64,000 nucleotides of DNA from Rhodococcus sp. PAMC28707 (lineage in GTDB: Bacteria > Actinomycetota > Actinomycetes > Mycobacteriales > Mycobacteriaceae), in assembly GCF_004795915.1 (NCBI RefSeq), contig NZ_CP039253.1, positions 2,418,001 to 2,482,000 on the forward strand, given 5' to 3'. Every line of letters starts with the position of its first letter. Position 1 is the first letter of the stretch. The position numbers and the translations under genes were made by a program. The notes beneath the pieces are model-generated. The model worked only from the letters and a program-made list of their open reading frames with translations. It did not search any database and was not told where the DNA came from. Positions 58,047 to 64,000 of this stretch are shown here, piece after piece.

Positions 58047-58988
58047 TCAGTGGCCGGTGTGGTCGACGAGCGGCGTGCGAGGTCCGAACTTCGGTTTGAC
58101 GGCCTTGCCGCTCACTGCAAGAAGGCGCACCGCCCGAAACCTGTGTGGTGCAAGAGGTTCGAGGTACTCGACCATGCCGGCATCGTCGAGGGGGCGTCCC
58201 AGCAACGACCAACCCACGACGGCAGCCAAGTGATAGTCACCCACGGACAACGCGTCGGGATCTCCGAATGCGCGTTGCGCGACCTCGGCGGCGGTCCAGA
58301 CGCCGACCCCCGGAATCGCCCGCAGCCGACGCGTCGCGTCCGCCGCGGACATCGTCGCAGTCTCCTCGAGCCTGCCTGCCGACTGGGCGCAGCGAACTAT
58401 GGCCTTGGACCTGGCCGGATCTACATTCGCCAGATGAAACTCCCACGACGGGATCATGCGCCACACCTCCGCCGCGGGTGGCACGAACATCGGCTTCGGC
58501 GTCGGCCCAGGGGCGCGCTCGCCGAACTTGGTGACGAGTCGGCGCCAAGACGCGAATGCGGAAATCCCGTGCACACGCTGTTCCAGAATGGCTGGCACCA
58601 ACGCTTCCATGACGAGGCCGGTGCGGCCGAGTCGGAGGTGTGGAAACTCCCGATGCGCCTGAATCAGCGTCGGATGCTCGGGCGCGAAATCGGACGCGTC
58701 GTCGCCGATGCCCAGCAGGGCGGGCAGCATGCCCGTGAACTCTGCAGCGCCGGGTCCCCAGGCTTCGCTTCGAACGCTGAACCGAGAAATTTGCGTCAAG
58801 CGGTAGGTGAGAAGGCCTGTTTTCAGACGTGAGGTTCGCCACACCGAACCCGTTGAGTCGCGCTCGAAAGTGGGGTCACCTTTGCCTCGACGAAGCGGGG
58901 AGAGCGTCATCGCCACGTCCATCGGGTGCTCCGAAACGAACTCGGTCACGACCGAGTTCGAGGCGGCGTGGAGATCGGACGACAACAT
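58047..58988 (-). CDS. DNA-3-methyladenine glycosylase (AlkA-like, HhH-GPD)
   Basis: A 313-aa base-excision repair enzyme. The HhH-GPD core is RLRAIPGVGVWTAAEVAQRAFGDPDALSVGDYHLAAV, with the catalytic Asp in SVGDYHL. Upstream helices include LGRTGLVMEALVPAILEQRVHGISAFASWRRLVTKFG. It removes alkylated purines. ATG 58988 starts 19 bp after the MDR oxidoreductase stop, so it is probably co-transcribed with it. Confidence 0.87.
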   Translation of the reverse strand: MLSSDLHAASNSVVTEFVSEHPMDVAMTLSPLRRGKGDPTFERDSTGSVWRTSRLKTGLLTYRLTQISRFSVRSEAWGPGAAEFTGMLPALLGIGDDASDFAPEHPTLIQAHREFPHLRLGRTGLVMEALVPAILEQRVHGISAFASWRRLVTKFGERAPGPTPKPMFVPPAAEVWRMIPSWEFHLANVDPARSKAIVRCAQSAGRLEETATMSAADATRRLRAIPGVGVWTAAEVAQRAFGDPDALSVGDYHLAAVVGWSLLGRPLDDAGMVEYLEPLAPHRFRAVRLLAVSGKAVKPKFGPRTPLVDHTGH

Positions 58989-59007
58989 GTCCGATGGAGC
59001 CTAGCGC

Positions 59008-60033
59008 TCAGAACCTACCGGCGACCGAAACGACGGTTCGACCGGTGATCTGTCCCTCTCTGATCTTGTCGAGAGCGGATTGGACGTCGGTGACGGGAAT
59101 CTCCGTCGTGAGTGCAGCGAGGTGTCTCGGACGCATGTCGGTTTCGAGTTGCTGCCAGATTGCCCGCCTGCGCTCGATCGGCAACTGCACCGAGTCGATG
59201 CCGAGCAGTGTGATACCTCGCAGGATGAACGGGAGCACAGTCGTCGGGAGTCGAGTTCCTCCGGTCAAACCGCTCGCAGCCACAGCGCCCCCATAACGCG
59301 TCGTGCTCAGGAGATGGGCGAGCGTCGCGCCACCGACGCAGTCCACCCCTGCGGCCCACTCTGCACGCCCCAGCGGCCGCGGCTGCGCGTCCGGATCATC
59401 CGGAATTCGCCCCATAACCGTGGACGCACCGAGGCTGGTCAGCAATGCGGCCGCCTCTTTCTTTCCAGTCGATGCATGAACTTCGAATCCGGCTCCCGCC
59501 AACAGATCCACACTGACAGTCCCCACGCCGCCACTTGCGCCGGTGACCAGAACCGGGCCGTCCGACGGCGTGATGCCTCGATCGAGCAGGGCGCAGACGA
59601 ACAAAGCTGCCGTGAATCCAGCTGTTCCGATCGCGGCCGCCTCACGCGTGGACAATGTAGTCGGAGGTACGACCCAATCTGCCGGTACGCGAGCAAATTC
59701 GGAGTAACCACCATGTTGCGCGGTGCCGATGTCGTACCCGTGAGCAACCACGGATTGCCCGACAGTGAAGTCACTGCTCGTGGAATCGACGACGGTTCCC
59801 GCGATATCGATTCCGGGAATGATCGGATATCCGCGTACGACGCCACCTTTCGCGGTGATCGCCAAAGCGTCCTTGAAGTTGACGGACGAATTCTCCACAG
59901 CGATGGTGACAACACCCGATCGGTCGGCGTGCGTCGATAGAAACGACTCGTTCACCGGTTCCGGAGCGAGCACGATCCCGTCGGATTCCCGGGCGACAAG
60001 AGCTTTGAAGGACACGGGCACGGAGTTGCTCAC
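59008..60033 (-). CDS. MDR oxidoreductase (acrylyl-CoA reductase AcuI/YhdH-like)
   Basis: A 341-aa NADPH-dependent enzyme with SVNFKDALAITAKGGVVRGYPIIPGIDIAGTVV, VLVTGASGGVGTVSVDLLAGAGFEVHASTGK, and GVDCVGGATLAHLLSTTRYGGAVAASGLTGGTRLPTTVLPFILRGITLLGIDSV, the AcuI/YhdH pattern. Substrate is an enoyl-CoA such as acrylyl-CoA by homology. Start GTG 60033 with GGAAGG upstream. It is divergent from the RNase HI gene. Confidence 0.88.
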   Translation of the reverse strand: MSNSVPVSFKALVARESDGIVLAPEPVNESFLSTHADRSGVVTIAVENSSVNFKDALAITAKGGVVRGYPIIPGIDIAGTVVDSTSSDFTVGQSVVAHGYDIGTAQHGGYSEFARVPADWVVPPTTLSTREAAAIGTAGFTAALFVCALLDRGITPSDGPVLVTGASGGVGTVSVDLLAGAGFEVHASTGKKEAAALLTSLGASTVMGRIPDDPDAQPRPLGRAEWAAGVDCVGGATLAHLLSTTRYGGAVAASGLTGGTRLPTTVLPFILRGITLLGIDSVQLPIERRRAIWQQLETDMRPRHLAALTTEIPVTDVQSALDKIREGQITGRTVVSVAGRF

Positions 60034-60129
60034 AAGAGGTGATCCTTCCGATCTCGGTTGCGCACCGACCAAATCCAATCCAGCGCGGCGCCTGTTGTTT
60101 GTCGGAGGACCGAAGTAGGGTCCTGCTTC

Positions 60130-60702
60130 GTGATCATTGTGAGTACGGATGGCTCGTGTCTGCGTAATCCGGGAGGCGCAATCGGGTGGGCTTGGGTCGA
60201 TCACACCGGTCCCAGCGACTCCGGCGGCGAACCGTCGGGAACCAATCAGATCGCCGAGTTACGGGCTCTCCTCGAAGCAATCCTCGCCCATCCGGGCGAT
60301 GAGCCGTTGTCCATCGAGTCGGACTCGCAGTACGCCATCAAGTGCGCATCCGAATGGCTTCCCGGTTGGAAGCGCAAAGGGTGGATAACCTCCTCCGGTT
60401 CCCCGGTCAGCAACATCGAACTCATCAAAAGCATCGATGTCGCGATCACCGAGCGCACCGGGCCGGTCCGGTTCCGTTGGGTACGCGGACACGTAGGGAA
60501 TCATTTCAACGAAGCCGCCGACGCACTGGCCGGTGAAGCTGCGCGCGCCGTCGCCGCTTCCGGAGCAGTTGCGACGCCCTCGAAAGCTGCGCCTGCGAAG
60601 GCTGTACCCGCGAAGGCTGCGCCTGCAAAGGTTGCACCGAGTGCTGCGAAGCCCCGGAGTAAGGCCGCCGAGCCGGTCGACGAAGTAGCGACGCTCTTCT
60701 AG
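60130..60702 (+). CDS. rnhA: Ribonuclease HI with Ala/Lys/Pro-rich C-terminal tail
   Basis: A 190-aa RNase H fold protein that cuts RNA in RNA-DNA hybrids. The four catalytic acids are in VSTDGSCLRN (Asp), AELRALLEA (Glu), IESDSQYAIK (Asp) and FNEAADALAG (Asp). The final ~45 residues are an Ala/Lys/Pro-rich repeat tail (APAKAVPAKAAPAK), which may be a flexible DNA-binding extension not found in the 155-aa E. coli form. GTG 60130 is the start. Confidence 0.9.
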   Translation: MIIVSTDGSCLRNPGGAIGWAWVDHTGPSDSGGEPSGTNQIAELRALLEAILAHPGDEPLSIESDSQYAIKCASEWLPGWKRKGWITSSGSPVSNIELIKSIDVAITERTGPVRFRWVRGHVGNHFNEAADALAGEAARAVAASGAVATPSKAAPAKAVPAKAAPAKVAPSAAKPRSKAAEPVDEVATLF

Positions 60703-60828
60703 CGATCGTCGCTGTCGTAGCTCAAATAATTCATCGCTGTACAAAGCATGAATGCAAGGCTGGGGGCATCGAAAAGAAACTTCTGGAGGTTGGACCCATC
60801 CACGTTCACACCAGCGGCGAATAAGTCA

Positions 60829-60881
60829 TGAGACACCCGCTGCTGCTGTCGCCCCCGACCGCCGTCAGTAGTGGGTGTCTC
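60829..60881. repeat. 53-bp hairpin repeat, copy A
   Basis: Nearly identical to copy B at 63111-63163 (one base different, T/C at 60869). Each forms a hairpin with TGAGACACCC...GGGTGTCTC arms and G-U-paired inner stem. A further ~13 bases upstream (CCAGCGGCGAATA vs CCGGCGGCGAATA) are also similar. It lies after the RNase HI gene and 29 bp past the stop of the leftward PrsW gene. Confidence 0.93.
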
Positions 60882-60910
60882 ACCTTATTTATCAACCTGT
60901 CGCACAGAGG

Positions 60911-61981
60911 TTACTTCTGATCCGACCGCTGGTTGCGGGGAACGCCCCACTGCTTGATTTGAGGTCGCCAGTGCGCTGAGTTCGCGGCCAGCGCAGTCGG
61001 TGGTGTGAGCTCGCGCGCAAAGTGTCGCAGCACCAAGAACAGCCCCACCGCATAAAGCGCCGAGAGCGCATTGCCCAAGAGGAGCGTCTGGATCACCTCG
61101 CCCATTGGGCCATAGTCGACCGGGGCATCCGATCCCCCGGCACCGACTCCATCTTGCAAAGAGTGCAGCGCCGCGGCCAATGCCCAGCCGCCCAGTCCAG
61201 CGATGGTGAACAGGTGAGTGGATCGATAGGCCGCCAGCCAAATTATCGCGGCCGCTATTGCCGTGAACAGGGGATGCGCGATCTCGGTAAGGGGGCGGAT
61301 CCCCGACATCACTAGATGGACATGCTCGCCCGAAGGCAAGATGTAGAAAACTCCCTCGATGATCCCGAGCGTGGCGCCGCTGATCAACACCATGAGCATT
61401 CCCGCGCGGGGGTCACGGAAACGGTCCCCGGCAATCTTCCACAGCAGTAAAGGAACCAGTAGTTTGGCTGACTCCTCCACCAGTCCGGTAAGCCACATCT
61501 GGTCCGACAAGGGCATTTTTGCAAGCGGCTCGAGCCAACTCTGTACAACTGCCGAGATGCCAAATCCGACTAGACCGGAGATGACACCGGCTATGGCGAT
61601 CGACCGCAGATTGGGTAGGTCCGAGAAATGCAGGTGACGTTCGAATATCAGAAGGAAGCCGTAAATGCTGATGATCAGTCCGAAAGCGACGAGCACCAGC
61701 CACCATTTGTTCTCCGAGCTTTGAATGGTGCCGATGATCCCGCCGCAGACCGTGATCAGCCAACCCAGAATGAACAGCCAGAACCAGGTTTGGGAGAGGA
61801 ATCCGAACAAGCGCCGAGTTGGTACCGGTGGTGGGACCGCGTGAGGATCCGGGCGGGTTGCTCCCGTCCAAGCCCGACCATCCCATTCGCCGGCGACCCC
61901 GGGACGTGTCGGTGAATACCAGGCGGGCGCGACTGCTTCGACCCTCACCGGCGAAGTGGCATGGCCATTTATCTCGTTCAA
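60911..61981 (-). CDS. PrsW-family intramembrane protease with N-terminal DUF2510-like module
   Basis: A 356-aa membrane protein. An N-terminal AWYSPTRPGVAGEWDGRAWTGAT module (DUF2510-like) precedes eight or so membrane segments. The PrsW catalytic marks are GLVEESAKLLVPLLLWK (EExxK), IIEGVFYIL, AHPLFTAIAAA and LHSLQDGVG (metal-ligand-like His). Predicted to cut membrane proteins such as anti-sigma factors. Chosen start TTG 61981 with a GGGAGAG site (62017 is possible). It is inside the segment bounded by the 53-bp repeats. Confidence 0.83.
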   Translation of the reverse strand: MNEINGHATSPVRVEAVAPAWYSPTRPGVAGEWDGRAWTGATRPDPHAVPPPVPTRRLFGFLSQTWFWLFILGWLITVCGGIIGTIQSSENKWWLVLVAFGLIISIYGFLLIFERHLHFSDLPNLRSIAIAGVISGLVGFGISAVVQSWLEPLAKMPLSDQMWLTGLVEESAKLLVPLLLWKIAGDRFRDPRAGMLMVLISGATLGIIEGVFYILPSGEHVHLVMSGIRPLTEIAHPLFTAIAAAIIWLAAYRSTHLFTIAGLGGWALAAALHSLQDGVGAGGSDAPVDYGPMGEVIQTLLLGNALSALYAVGLFLVLRHFARELTPPTALAANSAHWRPQIKQWGVPRNQRSDQK

Positions 61982-62416
61982 CGAACTCTCCCGTCGGCGC
62001 GGCGAGGCACCGGTCAACTCGCCTTGAGAAAAGGATACGGATTTAGCTACCCACTGCCGGGGGATTGCAGCAAGATGGACCCTCGAACGTGGTCAGGGCC
62101 GAAGAGGTGAATGACATAGCGGGCAAGTGCTGCAACGGGCGGTCGTATTTGCGCAAAGAAAAAATCTAGAAGTAGTCGCAGACGGTTTAGTGGAAGTATG
62201 TTGTGGGTACTGGTTCTTTTTTAATTGTAGAAGCCCCATCGAATGTGTCGCTCGAGACAGTCGAATATGCGGACCGGATGGTCTCTGCGCGGGGTACGAA
62301 TGACCGTTACTTCAAGATCTCTGAATAATAGGTGGTCATTTCGCCCTATTTTTTGCCGCGGGATGGGATATCTTTTTTCTGAAAAGTCCCTCGACACCCG
62401 AGTGAAGGCAGTGGTC
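61982..62416. other. AT-richer intergenic region without a gene
   Basis: A 435-bp divergent region between the PrsW-like gene and the lipoprotein gene. It is visibly AT-richer than its surroundings in the 62140-62400 part, with A- and T-runs, and should hold both promoters. A GGGTACTGGTTCTTTTTT (62205-62222) closely resembles the right half of the tRNA terminator. No ORF in it looks coding. Confidence 0.7.
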
Positions 62417-62947
62417 ATGAAAAAAATATTTGTGCTGGGCCTGGCATTTACGGCAGCGACATTCATCGCTTCGTGTTCGAACGATGCGAGTAGTCCGAGC
62501 ACCTCGACGTCGAGCGTGACATCCACCTCCGCGACATCCTCGACCCCCACCCCCTCGAAGTCGGCGGCTCCAGCAGTACCTCAAGCTCCGGCGGCTCCAG
62601 CGGCTCCAGCAGTACCTCAAGCTCCGGCGGCTCCGGCGGCTCCCGCGGTCGTTCCGGCGCCAGGTGTGCAGGGCGCAGACGGATCCACAGGCAATCAGCT
62701 GTCAGCGGGTTACTGCGCACAGAACGAAGACCCGGGTTGCCCAGCAGGAAGCTACGTCGGCCCGAATGCCATTCCTAATCCCGACGGATCCGATACCTAC
62801 GTTCCGTGCGAGGGCACAATTTGCACCAATCCGGACCAGGGTGCAAACACCGATCCTGATGGGCCTCCCGCGCCAGGACTGCCAGGAAGCGACACCGACA
62901 ACTGCGACGGAACTATCTGCACCAATCCCAACAACGGGGGCAATTGA
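62417..62947 (+). CDS. Lipoprotein with Ala/Pro repeats and a duplicated Cys motif
   Basis: A 176-aa exported lipoprotein. Signal MKKIFVLGLAFTAATFIASC ends in the lipobox IASC, giving a lipid-modified Cys20. A Ser/Thr-rich stretch and a twice-repeated APAVPQAPAAPA block follow, then two copies of a C-x-GTICTNP motif (CEGTICTNPDQG, CDGTICTNPNNG). The Cys pattern suggests disulfides. Function unknown; the repeats and AT-rich upstream suggest a recently acquired or fast-evolving surface protein. ATG 62417. Confidence 0.8.
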   Translation: MKKIFVLGLAFTAATFIASCSNDASSPSTSTSSVTSTSATSSTPTPSKSAAPAVPQAPAAPAAPAVPQAPAAPAAPAVVPAPGVQGADGSTGNQLSAGYCAQNEDPGCPAGSYVGPNAIPNPDGSDTYVPCEGTICTNPDQGANTDPDGPPAPGLPGSDTDNCDGTICTNPNNGGN

Positions 62948-63110
62948 ACTTGCCTCCACCGTGGCGTGGCGTGGCGTGGCCACAGTCTTCGAGACGGCGG
63001 CCACGGCACACTGCTTCGTTTCGGTAAAAACGCCGAGTCCCGATAACTCGCTCTTCGAAACTGTGTCGTCGGATCACCCATCCGCCCCTCCACCGGCGGC
63101 GAATAGACAA

Positions 63111-63163
63111 TGAGACACCCGCTGCTGCTGTCGCCCCCGACCGCCGTCAGCAGTGGGTGTCTC
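63111..63163. repeat. 53-bp hairpin repeat, copy B
   Basis: Matches copy A (60829-60881) in same orientation with a single base change. It overlaps the last five codons and stop of the AFG1/ZapE-like gene (codons for RDTHC and the TGA read through the hairpin's right arm). It may be that gene's terminator. Confidence 0.93.
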
Positions 63164-64000
63164 TCTTACTTTCTTCAGTCAGCTCGCACAGTCTGCTCGA
63201 GATCCTCGCCATGTCGAGGCCGCTACATCCCGCTGTGAAGCTCGCCAGCGGCACCGTGGCGTGAAAATGCGTCGGAACATCCGCGTCGTACAGCACGTCG
63301 ATCAGGTTGCAGAAACGCTGGACGGCATTATCGTCTGTATCCTTCAGCGCCGGAATGCAGCGAACTGTCAGGGATTCGAGTCCTTCGATCATCGCCAGAT
63401 AGTCACCCGTCGATCTGGGTTCGACACAGAGTTCGGTGAACGACCACCCGAACGACGCATCCGCCGTCGACCACGTGCCCGTCGAGAATCGGGTCGAGGC
63501 GATTCCATTGACTCGATAATCGAGCGGTCCATCGACTTCGATCACCTGCATTCGGGATTCCAGCAGCGCAATCGTGGGAAGGAACGCCTCGTGGAACAGC
63601 GGATTGGGCAAAAGTCCTGCTGGCGGGTAGTTCGACGTCGCCACCAACGAGACTCCGCGAGTGAAGAGTTCGTCGAGCATGCGGGACAGGAGCCTCGCGT
63701 CGCCGATGTCGTGCACGTGCATTTCGTCGAAGCACAACACTGCTATGTCCCCCAGTAGTTCGTCCAAAGCCCGCTTCAGCGAGAATCCATGCCGAAAGTA
63801 CGACGCGTGGAGGTCACGAAAGAAGCTGTGGAAGTGCACTCGCTTCGTGGCGACACCGGTGATGGATTCGACATAGCGGTCGAGGAGCCAGGTCTTTCCG
63901 CGCCCAACGGGTCCCCAGAGGTAGACGCCGCGGATGTCTGCACTGGCGAGAACGTCGGCAGCGGCGGCTTGGGCAGCGTCGAGTACGAACGACGAGTCGA
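63147..64000 (-). CDS. zapE: AFG1/ZapE-like ATPase, 5' end off window
   Basis: The C-terminal 284 residues of a P-loop ATPase. Walker A is LWGPVGRGKTWLLD, the AFG1 signature KRVHFHSFFRDLHASYF follows, Walker B is IAVLCFDEMHVHDIGDARLL and sensor 1 is SLVATSNYPPAGLLPNPLFH. The frame continues past base 64000, so the N-terminus is outside the window. ZapE-type proteins destabilise FtsZ or assist membrane protein degradation. The C-terminus (RDTHC) is formed by repeat copy B. Confidence 0.88.
   Translation of the reverse strand, partial: DSSFVLDAAQAAAADVLASADIRGVYLWGPVGRGKTWLLDRYVESITGVATKRVHFHSFFRDLHASYFRHGFSLKRALDELLGDIAVLCFDEMHVHDIGDARLLSRMLDELFTRGVSLVATSNYPPAGLLPNPLFHEAFLPTIALLESRMQVIEVDGPLDYRVNGIASTRFSTGTWSTADASFGWSFTELCVEPRSTGDYLAMIEGLESLTVRCIPALKDTDDNAVQRFCNLIDVLYDADVPTHFHATVPLASFTAGCSGLDMARISSRLCELTEESKRDTHC

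Noticed and set aside
1..64000. CRISPR array, transposase, integrase or prophage genes
   Set aside because: No regularly spaced repeats, DDE/serine/tyrosine recombinase motifs or phage structural genes were recognised anywhere in the window.

Overview
The window is chromosomal DNA of a high-GC actinomycete of the mycolic-acid group (Mycobacteriales). Rhodococcus or a close relative fits best. Support: a mycobacterial-type initiator tRNA, a perfect actinobacterial LexA box (CGAACGTATGTTCG), an IdeR/DtxR-like half box, a DUF222/HNH gene of the 13E12 type, an AlkB alkane hydroxylase, a Rv0183-like monoacylglycerol lipase, an F420-type LLM oxidoreductase and a DUF4185 secreted protein. No phage, transposase, integrase or CRISPR array was seen. 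Most of the window is ordinary core and catabolic gene content.

Layout. 1-7.9 kb: a tightly overlapping leftward operon for urea/guanidine nitrogen (APC permease, two DUF1989 proteins, a carboxyltransferase-only carboxylase subunit, allophanate hydrolase cut by the window edge), facing a divergent TetR regulator followed by a spermidine-synthase-like gene and a small monooxygenase. 7.9-13.5 kb: a membrane GGDEF-EAL protein, a large flippase-like membrane protein with a kinase-like middle, an acetyltransferase and a small hypothetical gene. 13.5-17 kb: a small conserved gene, three tandem AIM24 genes and an LLM oxidoreductase. 17-22 kb: VOC protein, secreted HtrA-like protease, a DUF222-HNH gene broken by a stop codon, an NTF2-like protein and a DUF72 protein. 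22-27 kb: aldo/keto reductase, a small alarmone synthetase preceded by an unlisted Cys-rich small gene and an SOS box, DoxX, and a SNF2-type helicase. 27-34 kb: lactate monooxygenase coupled to a GH13 enzyme; a TPP riboswitch in front of an SDR and a flavin monooxygenase; a DUF4185 exported protein; an epoxide-hydrolase-like enzyme. 34-45 kb: a LeuA regulatory-domain protein, AAA ATPase, AlkB, monoacylglycerol lipase, patatin, amidohydrolase plus dienelactone hydrolase, quinone reductase, UbiB kinase, and a DUF998 protein that appears to start at ATT. 45-55 kb: initiator tRNA with a strong terminator, Lon-N-type protein, hydrolase, an A-T-TE NRPS-like enzyme, an ABC exporter, endonuclease IV and a stand-alone epimerization-domain-like protein behind an iron-box-like site. 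55-64 kb: DUF309 protein, MFS exporter, reductases, a 3-methyladenine glycosylase, RNase HI, and a 2.2-kb segment (PrsW-like protease plus Cys-repeat lipoprotein) bounded by two near-identical 53-bp direct repeats, one of which forms the 3' end of an AFG1/ZapE-like ATPase gene.

The observations most worth following are the SOS box / Cys-rich protein / alarmone synthetase arrangement (23.1-24.3 kb), the TPP riboswitch upstream of genes that are not thiamine biosynthesis genes (29.7-31.8 kb), the 53-bp-repeat-bounded segment (60.8-63.2 kb), the stand-alone NRPS E-domain-like protein (53.8-54.5 kb), the split carboxylase (0.8-4.3 kb), and the repeated use of a shared CTAG as the double stop of convergent genes.
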